A stretch of 21,390 nucleotides of DNA from the NCBI GenBank assembly GCA_025449515.1, contig JANWJI010000125.1, forward strand, positions 1-21,390, read 5' to 3'. The notes beneath the pieces were generated by a model. That model did not search any database and was not told where the DNA came from. It was given only the letters and a program-made list of their open reading frames with translations. The DNA comes from Nitrososphaeraceae archaeon. Lineage in GTDB: Archaea > Thermoproteota > Nitrososphaeria > Nitrososphaerales > Nitrososphaeraceae. Position 1 is the first letter of the stretch, and the number at the start of each line of letters is the position of its first letter. The position numbers were made by a program, and so were the translations under genes. Of the stretch, positions 1 to 9,298 are shown piece after piece.

Positions 1-2
1 AA

Positions 3-68
3 TACAGATCTAATGCCCTGATGGATTTTAGGCACACAAATTCTGGTTCCTCAGATTCTCTTAAATAG
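3..68 (+). CDS. Possible 3' end of a gene cut by the window edge
   Basis: One forward frame is open from base 3 to a TAG at 66-68 and reads YRSNALMDFRHTNSGSSDSL, then K and stop. The other two forward frames close within the first 21 bases. The tail has no recognisable domain, and 21 codons can be open by chance. It lies just upstream of the egtB promoter, where the end of a preceding gene would be expected. Confidence 0.2.
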   Translation, partial: YRSNALMDFRHTNSGSSDSLK

Positions 69-91
69 ACTTGTCCACTTCAGCTAATGAA

Positions 92-100
92 TTATATTTA
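92..100 (+). promoter_or_regulatory. TATA-like promoter element of egtB
   Basis: TTATATTTA is centred about 28 bases before the ATG at 124. That is the distance expected for an archaeal TATA box driving a leaderless or nearly leaderless mRNA. There is no Shine-Dalgarno sequence before the ATG, which agrees with this. Confidence 0.5.
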
Positions 101-123
101 CTTTAACCCTATTTACTGGAATA

Positions 124-1614
124 ATGAAACAGATTGGATCAGATAATGAGGCTATCTATAAGTCTGCCCACGCAGTGGAGAAAATTAGCTTAAATGATCT
201 AGTTAGAGATTTCATCATAGTGAGAAACAGAACCTTAGACATCTTCAAACCATTGAGAATCGAGGATGCGGTTATACAATCTCATACTTTTGGCAGTCCG
301 CCCAATTGGCATTTAGCCCATGTTAGCTGGTTTTTTCACAAAATATTGGAAAGATATGGTAGAAGGCTGGCCCAAACATATGATGACCCCATTAACTTAG
401 AATACTTAAACTCTTATTATCAGAGATTTGGAAATATCCTTCCGAAAGCCGAACGGGGCAAATTCCCTAGACCGACGGTTGAACAGACGCTGCGCTATAG
501 ATCTTTCATAGATGAAAACGTTGTTTCATTTCTTAGAGAAGAGGAACAAAAGCAATTAAACCACGGCGTTGAAAAAGAGTTGCTAGAGGACCTAAAATAT
601 GATATATTATTGGGAAATCAGCATGAAATGCAACATCAGGAACTAATGATCTATGATTTTCAACATTATTTCCAACGTTTTCGGGACGCTGAAGATAATT
701 ACAAACCGATGGTAGTAAAATCCAGATCATCTAAGCCACAAACACTACTATCTCGATCTTTACTAGAAAATAGAAATGCCAAGACTAAAGATGATGTCAG
801 GGAAGTCCTAGATATGGTAACTATAAGCGGAGGCATATATGAATTGGGCTTCCATGGAAAGGGATTTTGTTATGATAACGAGCTGCCTGAAAATAAAACA
901 TATCTCCAACAGTATAAAATTGACGTATTTCCTGTTACTAACGTGGAATATATTAAATTTATGAATGATGATGGATATCATAATTATAAATATTGGCTTG
1001 CTGATGGATGGGATCAAGTACAGGAGTATGGCTGGGAGGCTCCTCTGTATTGGGAACATAATGAAAGTCGTAGTATCAACAAAGAAAATAAGTGGGTTAA
1101 GAAGGATTTTCGTGGCGTACATGAGATTGAGGTAAATGAACCAGTAGTGAATGTGAGTTACTATGAGGCAGATGCCTATGCCACATGGGCTGGTAAGAGG
1201 CTTCCAACGGAAGCCGAATGGGAGAAAGCAGCATGTTGGAATGAGGATCTGCAGAAGAAGACAGTGTATCCTTGGGGTGACAATAGCCCTGATCCAGGTG
1301 TTCATGCAAACCTCTTGGAATCTTATGTTTGGGCTCCCTCAAATGTAGGCTCATATCCTGAAGGCATCAGCTTCCATGGCTGCCATCAGATGATAGGTGA
1401 TGTATGGGAATGGACATCTTCAGAGTACACACTTTATCCAGGATTTCGATCAAAATTCAGTGAGTATACCGATAAATGGTCCATAAATCAGAAAGTACTT
1501 CGAGGTGGATCATTCGCCACTTCAGCCAGTCAAATTAGGAATAGCTATAGAAATTATTTCAAACCACATGAAAGATTACCATTCTCAGGATTTAGATGCG
1601 CCAAATATATCTAA
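124..1614 (+). CDS. egtB: EgtB-type non-heme iron sulfoxide synthase (ergothioneine biosynthesis)
   Basis: EgtB enzymes use oxygen and non-heme iron to join a cysteine-type thiol donor to hercynine (trimethylhistidine), making the sulfoxide precursor of ergothioneine. The N-terminal half is a DinB-like domain. Its SPPNWHLAHVSWFF stretch (about 58-71) and HEMQHQE (167-173) give the three-histidine iron site H66, H167 and H171. The C-terminal half (about 270-496) is a formylglycine-generating-enzyme/sulfatase-modifying fold, with RLPTEAEWEKAA, GDVWEWTSS and VLRGGSF. WLADGWDQVQEYGWEAPLYWE-type spacing and the YRNYF...FSGFRCA ending match the broad bacterial EgtB group better than the mycobacterial one. 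At 496 residues it is slightly longer than usual (about 420-450). No EgtD methyltransferase or EgtC lies in the window, so the sulfur donor (cysteine or gamma-glutamylcysteine) cannot be told. The ATG is supported by a well-placed TATA box. Confidence 0.85.
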   Translation: MKQIGSDNEAIYKSAHAVEKISLNDLVRDFIIVRNRTLDIFKPLRIEDAVIQSHTFGSPPNWHLAHVSWFFHKILERYGRRLAQTYDDPINLEYLNSYYQRFGNILPKAERGKFPRPTVEQTLRYRSFIDENVVSFLREEEQKQLNHGVEKELLEDLKYDILLGNQHEMQHQELMIYDFQHYFQRFRDAEDNYKPMVVKSRSSKPQTLLSRSLLENRNAKTKDDVREVLDMVTISGGIYELGFHGKGFCYDNELPENKTYLQQYKIDVFPVTNVEYIKFMNDDGYHNYKYWLADGWDQVQEYGWEAPLYWEHNESRSINKENKWVKKDFRGVHEIEVNEPVVNVSYYEADAYATWAGKRLPTEAEWEKAACWNEDLQKKTVYPWGDNSPDPGVHANLLESYVWAPSNVGSYPEGISFHGCHQMIGDVWEWTSSEYTLYPGFRSKFSEYTDKWSINQKVLRGGSFATSASQIRNSYRNYFKPHERLPFSGFRCAKYI

Positions 1615-1714
1615 ACAAAATCTGCCTTAATATTTCCATAACGGAAAATACATTTGAAGTATCAACGCACAATCGAATCGAATCTTTTCTGTGATCTTAT
1701 TAACTGGGAAAAGC

Positions 1715-1722
1715 ATTAATAT
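1715..1722 (+). promoter_or_regulatory. TATA-like promoter element of alaS-leuS
   Basis: ATTAATAT is centred about 28 bases before the TTG start at 1747, the position expected for a leaderless archaeal transcript. It lies in the 132-base gap after egtB, so alaS-leuS probably has its own promoter. Confidence 0.4.
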
Positions 1723-1746
1723 TGTCTCTGATTAGGATGCCAAGTA

Positions 1747-4503
1747 TTGGGAAAAGAGGAACTTGCCACTTTATTTGCATCTGACCACGACAGATATTAC
1801 AAAGTTAATATATTTGAGGAGAAGGGATTCAAACGCCAGAAATGCAGTAAGTGTGCTAAATTTTTCTGGTCACAAACGGAGCGTGAATTCTGCCCGGATC
1901 ATGAATACTACAGTTTCATAGGTAAACCCCCTACAAATAAGAGACTCGATTATGTCGATACTTGGAAAGAAATTGAATTATTTTTCAAGTCTAATAACCA
2001 TTCGATAATTAGGAGGTATCCTGTAGTATGCAGATGGCGCGATGATTTGTATTTCACAATTGCATCTATCGTCGACTTTCAAAGAATCATGGAGAATAAG
2101 GTTGTTTTTGAACTACCATCTAATCCACTCCTAGTTCCTCAAATGAGCTTACGTTTCAATGACATTGAAAACGTAGGTCTCACCGGTAGGCACTATACTA
2201 GCTTTTGTATGATCGGACAGACATGTAATGCGGATGCCGATGGCGGATATTGGAAGGATCGATGTATCGAGTTAGATTACGAAATGTTAACTAATAGACT
2301 CGGTATTCAATCTCATGAGATCGTATTTGTAGAAGATGTATGGCTAGGTGCTGGTGCATTTGGGTATTCACTGGAATACTATGTAAATGGTCTTGAACTT
2401 GGCAATGCTGTTTTCACAGAATTCGAAGGTAATGAGAATAGCTATCATGTGATGGATAACAAGATAATTGATATGGGAGCAGGACTTGAGCGTCTATCGT
2501 GGATAACGATGGGAACACCTACGAGCTACGATTGTGCATTTGGGCCGATCGTACAAAGATTGGTCGATAGATTAGGAATTAGTAAAGATTCAGAAATAAT
2601 GTCAAGGTATTTTACAGCTATTTCAGGTAGACTCAGTGAGCAAATTAATGATATTAACACGTTGAAGCCATTAATCGCAAAATCTTTGGGTATCTCGAGA
2701 GATGAACTTTCTAAAATCATTTCTCCATTTGAGGCAATTTACACCATTGCTGATCATACACGTACGTTACTGTTTGCAATAGCAGATGGAGCTCTACCAT
2801 CAAATGTTGGTGGCGGATATAATTTACGAGTGATTCTACGACGAGCTATTTCAATATTAGAGAAAATGGGATGGGATATTAAGCTTGAAGATGTTACAGA
2901 TTTACATATTGATTATTTAAAACAGATGTATCCTGAGCTTGAGGAACATACAGATGACGTAAGAACAATTTTGCGTTTAGAATCTGATAGATATGTGGGA
3001 TCTAACGAGAGGATGCATGCTATTGCTACATCTATCAAGAATGCAAATAGGCAGCTATCAGTAGATGATCTGATTAGGATGTATGAGTCAGATGGAATCA
3101 CTCCAGATTTTCTAGAAAGAGTTGGGGCTATTGACAAAATTCCATCCACATTTTACACTCGGCTTGCAGATCTTCACACCGAACAGAACATAGCCCAGAC
3201 ACATAAGCAAACGTACAGTTTAGCAGGAATTGCTCCTACTAAGGCTCTTTATTATGAAGATATGTCAATGCGTGAGTTTCGCGCAAAAATTATTAAAATA
3301 ACCGATGGTAGGAACATTATACTGGATCAAACCGCGTTTTATCCTCGCGGTGGAGGGCAGGAACCTGATACAGGTGTACTGGGCGGAATGCAGGTGATTG
3401 AAGTAGTAAAACAAGCTGACATCATCATTCACAAATTACAAAATAGATCCAATTTTGTCGAGGGACAAAGTATTGATGGAATAGTTAATAATAGAAGACG
3501 AGAATCGATTACTAAACATCATACAGCAACTCATATTCTGAATTCCTCAGCCAGAAATACTCTTGGATCATGGGTTTGGCAAAATTCTGCATTTAAAGAG
3601 GAAGGCTATGGTAGACTAGATATTACGCACCATTCTGCTTTGAACAAAGAAGAAATATGGAAAATAGAACAAAAGGCGAATGATGTAGTTCGACAAAACT
3701 TGCCCGTTGTCATTAATACATATAGTCGAGGTAACGCAGAACAGTACTACACGTTTAGAATCTATCAAGGTGGAGTTGTGCCTTCTAATTCTGTTAGGAT
3801 AGTAAATATCAACAATTGGGATATTGAGGCTTGTGGGGGAACACACGTAAGGAAGACAGGAGATATAGGTATCATTAAGATTATGAAATCTGAAAGGATA
3901 CAAGATGGAATTATTAGATTGGAATTTGTTGCTGGGGAGGCTGCCCTAAAATATCTACAGAGACAAGAGAGTCAGCTCACTTCTATCTCTCAATCTCTGG
4001 GTTCCAGTAAGGAGAAGGTCGTCGAGTCACTTCAAAAAATGATATATGAAACAGAAACTACCAAGAAAAAGATCAAGACTGTACTCCGAAAGATTTCTCC
4101 GCATGTAGCATCATCTATTTCAAATACAGCAAGGCTTCTTCCTAAAGGAAATATTAAAGTTTATAGCATATATGATGAAGAACTCGATGAAGATTATCAT
4201 ATCGCGATTGGGGAAAAGTCAATTGAGTTAGATCCCTACTTGATCTATGTAGCTTTAATTTCAAGAGATCAAGGATTACGAGTAATAGTCTTTGCAGGAG
4301 AGCATGCGAGGAAGAAGATTCACGCAGGTATTATTGCTAAACAGCTTTCGATAGAACTTGGTGGCTCCGGAAGAGGTAATGAAAGATTTGGTCAGGGGGG
4401 CGGCAGATTTAAGGACAAAATAGGTGATTCCCTTAAATCAGTCGAAGAATTAGTGGTAAAGGAATTTAGTCGCACGGAAAGCGAGGGTAATCGGGATGAA
4501 TAA
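1747..4503 (+). CDS. alaS: Alanyl-tRNA synthetase (archaeal type)
   Basis: Charges tRNA-Ala with alanine in the cytoplasm and hydrolyses misacylated Ser/Gly-tRNA-Ala. The 918 residues match the archaeal family length. The N-terminus carries the archaeal Cys motif (C33, C36, C49) followed by the class II catalytic core (FFKSNNHSIIRRYPVVCRWRDD, then GAGLERL). The internal editing domain has its zinc ligands in HTATH (H592, H596) and CGGTH (C696, H700). The C-terminus has the glycine-rich GGSGRGNERFGQGGG typical of the C-Ala domain. The start is TTG: upstream the frame closes at a TGA 16 bases away, there is no in-frame ATG before the conserved N-terminus, and a TATA-like box sits about 28 bases before it. 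The gene overlaps leuS by 8 bases. Confidence 0.95.
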   Translation: MGKEELATLFASDHDRYYKVNIFEEKGFKRQKCSKCAKFFWSQTEREFCPDHEYYSFIGKPPTNKRLDYVDTWKEIELFFKSNNHSIIRRYPVVCRWRDDLYFTIASIVDFQRIMENKVVFELPSNPLLVPQMSLRFNDIENVGLTGRHYTSFCMIGQTCNADADGGYWKDRCIELDYEMLTNRLGIQSHEIVFVEDVWLGAGAFGYSLEYYVNGLELGNAVFTEFEGNENSYHVMDNKIIDMGAGLERLSWITMGTPTSYDCAFGPIVQRLVDRLGISKDSEIMSRYFTAISGRLSEQINDINTLKPLIAKSLGISRDELSKIISPFEAIYTIADHTRTLLFAIADGALPSNVGGGYNLRVILRRAISILEKMGWDIKLEDVTDLHIDYLKQMYPELEEHTDDVRTILRLESDRYVGSNERMHAIATSIKNANRQLSVDDLIRMYESDGITPDFLERVGAIDKIPSTFYTRLADLHTEQNIAQTHKQTYSLAGIAPTKALYYEDMSMREFRAKIIKITDGRNIILDQTAFYPRGGGQEPDTGVLGGMQVIEVVKQADIIIHKLQNRSNFVEGQSIDGIVNNRRRESITKHHTATHILNSSARNTLGSWVWQNSAFKEEGYGRLDITHHSALNKEEIWKIEQKANDVVRQNLPVVINTYSRGNAEQYYTFRIYQGGVVPSNSVRIVNINNWDIEACGGTHVRKTGDIGIIKIMKSERIQDGIIRLEFVAGEAALKYLQRQESQLTSISQSLGSSKEKVVESLQKMIYETETTKKKIKTVLRKISPHVASSISNTARLLPKGNIKVYSIYDEELDEDYHIAIGEKSIELDPYLIYVALISRDQGLRVIVFAGEHARKKIHAGIIAKQLSIELGGSGRGNERFGQGGGRFKDKIGDSLKSVEELVVKEFSRTESEGNRDE

Positions 4504-7480
4504 TCGCAGCGCTAACCCTATAGATTGGAATATTCTCGAAAAGAAGTGGTCTGATAAGTGGAATATTGAAAAAATATTCCAGGCCAACATTGATCCAACA
4601 AGAAAAAAATACTTCGTTACTGTTGCTTATCCATATCCAAATTCTCCACAACACATAGGACACGGAAGAACATATACTCTTGCAGATGCTCACGCGCGGT
4701 ACATGAGAATGAAGGGGTACAACGTTTTATTTCCTATGGGATTCCATTATACTGGGACACCGATACTTGCAATGTCTCGTAGAGTTGCTTCGCAAGACAA
4801 AGAGTTGATAGATACTTTTCGCAAGGTCTACAATATTTCAGATGATGTGATACAAAGTTTCGTTAACCCAGTCAATATCGCAAGATATTTTCATGCTGAA
4901 ATTAAACAAGGAATGGAGGAAATGGGCTACTCTATTGATTGGAGATGTGAGTTTACTACAGTAGATGAGCTTTATTCAAAGTTTATATCTTGGCAATTTA
5001 GATTGTTGAAGAGCAAGGGACTAATTGTGCAAGGATCACATCCAGTTGGATGGTGTCCTAACGATCAGAATCCAGTTAGTCAACATGATACAATAGGTGA
5101 CGTAGAGCCAGACTTTAATGAGTATATATTAATAAAATTTCGACTGGAATTTGACGGCAATTATTATTTCATTCCGGCTGCAACTTTAAGACCTGAGACC
5201 ATATACGGTGTCACAAACCTTTGGCTCAATCCAGAAATTAAATACTTGCTGATATCGCTTGACGATATCGGTGAAAAATGGATCGTAAGTACAGAGGCTG
5301 CAAGAAAACTTGAATTTCTAAATCGTAAGATCTTGATACATACTACATTAAGTGGCAAGGAATTAGTTGGTAAATCTGCCGAGAACCCAATTACAAATAA
5401 GCTACTGCCAATTTATCCTGCGTCATTCGTTAAATCTGACAACGGAACAGGGATTGTAATGTCAGTTCCTGGCCATGCTCCATATGATTATCAAGCGTTG
5501 GCTGATTTGAAAACTAATAATTCAAATCTGGATAATTTTAAGCTTGGTAAGATAGTAGATCCGATATCTATTATTAGCTCAGGTGATTCACAAGATATTG
5601 GACTATTACCAGCACTAGAAGTTATAAGGAAATATCAAATAGTGAACCAATCAGACAAAAAACTAGAAGACGCGACCAACGAATTGTATTTGCAAGAGTT
5701 TTACAAAGGGAAAATGAGGTCGAATACTGGCAAGTACGTAGGAATGTCAGTAGCAGAAGCGAAGGATATGATAAGGAACGAGTTAGTTACGAATGGAATT
5801 GCCGATACAATGATTGAGTTGACAAATAGGCCCGTTAAATGTAGATGTGGCGCTGAATGCGTCGTTAAGATTTTGGATGATCAATGGTTTATAAATTACG
5901 GAGATCAAAAATGGAAAACCCTAGCACATGAATGCGTCAACAAGATGGATATCCTTCCAGAGGAGATAAGGCAAGAATTCAACCATGTGATTGACTGGTT
6001 GAGGGAAAGGGCCTGCGCTAGAAAGTCAGGTCTCGGAACCAGATTGCCATGGGATACCAATTGGATTATTGAAAGCCTTTCTGATTCAGTAATCTACATG
6101 GCATATTACATAATTGCAAAATATAATTCAAACCTTAGTACTATGCAAAAGCTTGATCCCAATCAGGTCAACGATTCTTTTTTTGATTATATCTTACTTG
6201 GGAAAGGAAAGAGCGAGATTGTAGCTAGGGATTGCAACATGTCTACAAATTTAGTGGAAGCTCTAAGAGATGAATTGTGCTACTTCTATCCAGTAGATAC
6301 GAGACATTCGGGAAGAGATCTAGTTGCTAATCATCTTTCATTTTTTGTCTTTAATCATGTTGCAATTTTTGAACGTGTAAATTGGCCTGTGCAGATCGTA
6401 GTCAATGGGTCAGTGTTAATGCAGGGAAAGAAAATGTCAAAATCGCTGGGTAATATTGTGCCATTACGCGCAGCCATTAAGGAGCATGGTGCCGACGCCA
6501 TACGTATTGCAATGCTTATCTCAGCAGAACTCCTGCAGGATGCTGATTTTAGTTTCGACGCACTTGAAGGAATCAAGTCCAAGTTGATTGATGTGTACCG
6601 TATGACGATTGAATCCTCGACTTCCAACAAAGTAGTGCGGGTGAAGAATGGAAAATCAAACGAGTTAGAGGACAGATGGCTAGATAGTAGATTACAAAAG
6701 GCCATTTCAGAGATAAGTGTTTGTTTGGATAAGTTAAGGGTGAGGGAAGCCCTACACATTCTACTTTATTCATTAGATCAAGACTTACAATGGCATAAAA
6801 AAAGGGCCTATGCCAAACAAAGACAGAATATTTCGACCTCACCCTGTGTACTCCGTTTCTTAGATGCTCGGATTAGAATGCTTTCCCCATTTGCTCCATT
6901 CATTTCGGAAGAAATCTGGGAAAAAATTGGTAATTCGACTTCAATTATTTTTGGAGGATGGCCAGTAGTAGACGATAGTAAGTTAGATCAGGTTGCAGAA
7001 GAGGCTGAACATCTAATCATAAATCTTATTTCTGATATTCAAACCATTATCAAGGTTACGAAAATAAAGCCGTCGAACATTATTATTTATGTAGCTGCGC
7101 AATGGAAAACGTCGATCTATCAAAGAATTATAGAAAATATAGTTCTTGAACAAAAGACCAACTTCGGAGATATCATGAGACAGTTGGTCAACGATCCTTC
7201 TACCATGAAAGCTAAGACCGATCCCAACTTGATAAAGAAGATTATAGATGGCATTTTATCTGACACTATGGAGGTCAGGAATAGGCGAATTAGTCTGAAG
7301 AGTTTTGATGAAATCCCTACAATTAAGGATGCTGCAACTTTGATACGTTCTGAAATCGGGAACGCACAAACGGAAATCCAAGTATATTCAGAAGATGATA
7401 TTGATTTACAAAAACATGATCCCAAATCAAAAGCCAAATTTGCCAGGCCTTTCAAACCAGCTATTTATATGCAAGAATAA
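4496..7480 (+). CDS. leuS: Leucyl-tRNA synthetase (archaeal/eukaryotic type)
   Basis: Class I enzyme that attaches leucine to tRNA-Leu. The HIGH signature is exact (HIGH, 53-56, in PYPNSPQHIGHGRTY) and KMSKS is at 646-650. Between them lie the CP1 editing insertion (T-rich RPETIYGVTNLW region, then GTGIVMSVPGHAPYD) and the archaeal-type FFVFNHVAIF segment just before KMSKS. After it come the anticodon-binding helices and a long C-terminal extension ending KPAIYMQE. The length of 994 residues is normal for archaeal LeuRS. The ATG lies inside the last codons of alaS (8-base overlap). A GAGGG Shine-Dalgarno-like sequence about 8 bases upstream, within alaS, suggests true translation initiation within a bicistronic mRNA. 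Confidence 0.96.
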   Translation: MNNRSANPIDWNILEKKWSDKWNIEKIFQANIDPTRKKYFVTVAYPYPNSPQHIGHGRTYTLADAHARYMRMKGYNVLFPMGFHYTGTPILAMSRRVASQDKELIDTFRKVYNISDDVIQSFVNPVNIARYFHAEIKQGMEEMGYSIDWRCEFTTVDELYSKFISWQFRLLKSKGLIVQGSHPVGWCPNDQNPVSQHDTIGDVEPDFNEYILIKFRLEFDGNYYFIPAATLRPETIYGVTNLWLNPEIKYLLISLDDIGEKWIVSTEAARKLEFLNRKILIHTTLSGKELVGKSAENPITNKLLPIYPASFVKSDNGTGIVMSVPGHAPYDYQALADLKTNNSNLDNFKLGKIVDPISIISSGDSQDIGLLPALEVIRKYQIVNQSDKKLEDATNELYLQEFYKGKMRSNTGKYVGMSVAEAKDMIRNELVTNGIADTMIELTNRPVKCRCGAECVVKILDDQWFINYGDQKWKTLAHECVNKMDILPEEIRQEFNHVIDWLRERACARKSGLGTRLPWDTNWIIESLSDSVIYMAYYIIAKYNSNLSTMQKLDPNQVNDSFFDYILLGKGKSEIVARDCNMSTNLVEALRDELCYFYPVDTRHSGRDLVANHLSFFVFNHVAIFERVNWPVQIVVNGSVLMQGKKMSKSLGNIVPLRAAIKEHGADAIRIAMLISAELLQDADFSFDALEGIKSKLIDVYRMTIESSTSNKVVRVKNGKSNELEDRWLDSRLQKAISEISVCLDKLRVREALHILLYSLDQDLQWHKKRAYAKQRQNISTSPCVLRFLDARIRMLSPFAPFISEEIWEKIGNSTSIIFGGWPVVDDSKLDQVAEEAEHLIINLISDIQTIIKVTKIKPSNIIIYVAAQWKTSIYQRIIENIVLEQKTNFGDIMRQLVNDPSTMKAKTDPNLIKKIIDGILSDTMEVRNRRISLKSFDEIPTIKDAATLIRSEIGNAQTEIQVYSEDDIDLQKHDPKSKAKFARPFKPAIYMQE

Positions 7481-7498
7481 GGTATTGTGAGCTTCAAA

Positions 7499-7711
7499 TT
7501 AATTCCTTTTCCTTCTAGATGCTATTATCGATGAGATCATATATGTAGAAAATCCTATGATAACAAGGATCAAACCATAGAGGGAAATTGCTCCTCTATT
7601 TACGTATGTTCCTACACCAACTAAAATTGCTCCTATTAATAGCAGTGTCAAGCCCATACGGGCAGATCCCGGCATCCGTTTTACTTTCTTATTAGTGTTA
7701 GACGATGACAA
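7499..7711 (-). CDS. Small two-helix membrane protein, unknown function
   Basis: This is a 70-residue protein with a basic N-terminus (NTKKVKRMPGSAR-like), two hydrophobic segments (about 20-37 and 42-63) separated by a short YVNRG loop, and a basic tail SRRKRN. The charge pattern suggests both ends face the cytoplasm. I do not recognise a family. The frame starts with TTG at 7709-7711, preceded by an AGGA sequence on the minus strand; an ATG twelve codons in (7673-7675) is an alternative start. It is convergent with leuS (18-base gap) and divergent from the flavoprotein gene. Two clear helices and charged ends make it a likely real gene. Confidence 0.6.
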   Translation of the reverse strand: MSSSNTNKKVKRMPGSARMGLTLLLIGAILVGVGTYVNRGAISLYGLILVIIGFSTYMISSIIASRRKRN

Positions 7712-7941
7712 TTCCTATCGACACAGTATATGTAGGCAGGTTATAAGTACAAACCGATCTGTTGCAAGCTCTTTTCAGATAAATAAGATTTCACAATTAT
7801 CATAAAGTATATTATATTATTTTCTTGAGGCCATGGCATATTCCTGTCTTCCTGCATGTTATCTACGTGATTATCACTTCTAATTTGGTCTCCACTAAGT
7901 TTGTAATGTTTTTATTTGGAGTTTATCTAAATACGACTTGC

Positions 7942-8985
7942 ATGAAGATTGCCGTTGTTGGCATAGGTGTTGCCGGTGCATACCTTATGAATAGACTGAG
8001 CAATGTGTCTGGGAATTATGTTGTAGGTTTCGAGAGGATGCCGGAAAGTAAACATGATGCAGTATGTGCCTGGGCAACGTGCCAAACCGTAATGTCTAAT
8101 ATGACCAAGAAATGCGGATTGAATTTTGAGACATATGTGATGCATGAGGGGAAACATATGCATGTAGATTTCGATAAAGAACGAGATTATGGCAACGATA
8201 AATCAATTGACATTCGACTGAAAGGAATGGTAATTTATGATAAATTGAAGTTAATTCAAGATATGATAAGGGGTACGAGAATCGAATTCGGTAAAGTACC
8301 TAAGAAAGAGAATTTGGAGTCTGACTTCGATCTAATTATTGATGCTACCGGGTTTCATCGGAACTATCTACCGAAGCTAAAAGGAGAAATGTGGATCCCA
8401 TGTATTCAGTATAAAGTAAAATATGAATCAGGCAAGATACCATACGATGATTTTTATTTGAAAGCATTCCCTTCTATGAACGGCTATTTTTGGTTCTTTC
8501 CTTTAGGTAATGGATACGCCCATATAGGCGCAGGAGATTTTGAACGGAGACAGAGCAACATGTTTGTTGAATTTTTTTTAAACAAGTACAAATGCGAGGT
8601 TCTAAAAAAGGTTGGAAGGCCGGTAAGAATTAGCCCTCCTGCGTATTGTGAACCTTTTACGGATGGTAAAAAATCTATTGGTGTGGGTGAATCTATAGGT
8701 ACTGTCTATGCACTCTTAGGCGAGGGAATTATTCCTGCTACTTGGTGTGCAGAGTTACTTGTCAGACACATTAATGATTTGCAAGGCTACAGAAATGCTG
8801 TTATGAAAAAATTTCGTATTTATACATCGGTCTATAGATTTATACAACTGAAAATCCTGGGAAAATTTAGCATATTAAAGCACTGGCCTGAACTTATTAA
8901 GATATATAAACACATGAAAGACGAGGAAGATCGATACGGTATGGAAATTAAGCTGATGAACATGTTCAAAGTAGCAAAAACCTGA
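7942..8985 (+). CDS. FAD-dependent geranylgeranyl-reductase-family protein
   Basis: Members of this family use FAD to reduce isoprenoid double bonds, as in archaeal membrane lipids, chlorophyll side chains and quinone tails. The ATG at 7942 gives 347 residues beginning MKIAVVGIGVAGAYL, a Rossmann GxGxxG dinucleotide fold directly at the N-terminus. DATG follows at about 134-137. The family signature YFWFFPLGNGYAHIG is at about 182-196, matching the YxWxFP...G motif of the substrate pocket. GVGESIG...GEGIIPA corresponds to the second FAD-binding motif, though it has GES where many relatives have GDA. The open frame extends 39 codons upstream to a TTG at 7825, but that part precedes the fold and is rejected. 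A TATA-like TTTTTATTT lies about 29 bases before 7942. The substrate is not determined; mqnE and mqnC lie 1-3 kb downstream. Confidence 0.75.
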   Translation: MKIAVVGIGVAGAYLMNRLSNVSGNYVVGFERMPESKHDAVCAWATCQTVMSNMTKKCGLNFETYVMHEGKHMHVDFDKERDYGNDKSIDIRLKGMVIYDKLKLIQDMIRGTRIEFGKVPKKENLESDFDLIIDATGFHRNYLPKLKGEMWIPCIQYKVKYESGKIPYDDFYLKAFPSMNGYFWFFPLGNGYAHIGAGDFERRQSNMFVEFFLNKYKCEVLKKVGRPVRISPPAYCEPFTDGKKSIGVGESIGTVYALLGEGIIPATWCAELLVRHINDLQGYRNAVMKKFRIYTSVYRFIQLKILGKFSILKHWPELIKIYKHMKDEEDRYGMEIKLMNMFKVAKT

Positions 8986-9054
8986 TGAGGATATCTAAGC
9001 AAATCGATTAGCCCTAATTATATCCTATTCATAAAACCGGTTGGAATCGAACGC

Positions 9055-9124
9055 GAGTGCAACTCCGGTGTTAGAGATAAATGATGATTGATACAAAAAA
9101 TTGTATCGAGTAATCCGGACACTC
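9055..9124. other. Bulged stem with internal hairpin (structured element 1 of 3)
   Basis: GAGTG (9055-9059) pairs with CACTC (9120-9124), and TCCGG (9064-9068) pairs with CCGGA (9115-9119). This gives a 10-bp stem with one 4-base bulge, CAAC. Inside it sits a perfect 7-bp hairpin, GATACAA (9090-9096), four A, TTGTATC (9101-9107). The arms are GC-richer than the surroundings. It could be a small RNA, a 3' structure of the upstream flavoprotein mRNA or a remnant of a mobile element. Confidence 0.4.
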
Positions 9125-9161
9125 CTTGCTTCAATAATGGACAAAATCAATAATATTACCG

Positions 9162-9215
9162 TTTTTGGATAAAATCATGTAGCAACGTACTACAATATGA
9201 AATAGTATCCAAAAA
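9162..9215. repeat. Inverted repeat TTTTTGGATA/TATCCAAAAA (structured element 2 of 3)
   Basis: The 10-base arms at 9162-9171 and 9206-9215 are perfect inverted copies. Within the loop a second 5-bp stem, TGTAG (9178-9182) with CTACA (9190-9194), encloses CAACGTA. Function is unknown. Confidence 0.5.
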
Positions 9216-9237
9216 TTCGCAAAGATGGCATAAATTA

Positions 9238-9274
9238 AGAAAATTTCTGATGACTACTAGTTTAGAAATTTTCT
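9238..9274. repeat. Perfect 11-bp inverted repeat just upstream of a TATA box (structured element 3 of 3)
   Basis: AGAAAATTTCT (9238-9248) and AGAAATTTTCT (9264-9274) are exact reverse complements around a 15-base spacer. The repeat ends 17 bases before the TATA box of the MTCKGIC gene, so it is upstream of that transcript. It is better placed as a DNA-binding site or as the 3' end of an upstream transcript than as a 5' UTR hairpin. Confidence 0.5.
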
Positions 9275-9291
9275 AATATATTTACTAAAAG

Positions 9292-9298
9292 TATAAAA
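9292..9298 (+). promoter_or_regulatory. TATA box of the MTCKGIC gene
   Basis: TATAAAA is centred about 31 bases before the ATG at 9326. It is one of the clearest TATA boxes in the window and predicts a leader of only a few bases. Confidence 0.6.

Noticed and set aside
808..1305. 165-codon minus-strand open frame inside egtB
   Set aside because: It lies fully antisense to a gene with clear family motifs; its composition is that of a shadow frame.
6355..6759. 134-codon minus-strand open frame inside leuS
   Set aside because: Antisense to the KMSKS region of leuS and without any recognisable motif.
7825..7941. 39-codon N-terminal extension of the geranylgeranyl-reductase-like protein from TTG 7825
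   Set aside because: It precedes the Rossmann strand, is hydrophobic and not family-like, and a promoter-like TATA lies within it. The ATG at 7942 gives the canonical start.
9030..9075. Minus-strand GTTCGATTCC, resembling a tRNA T-loop
   Set aside because: The bases either side do not form a T-stem, and no anticodon arm or acceptor stem can be built around it.
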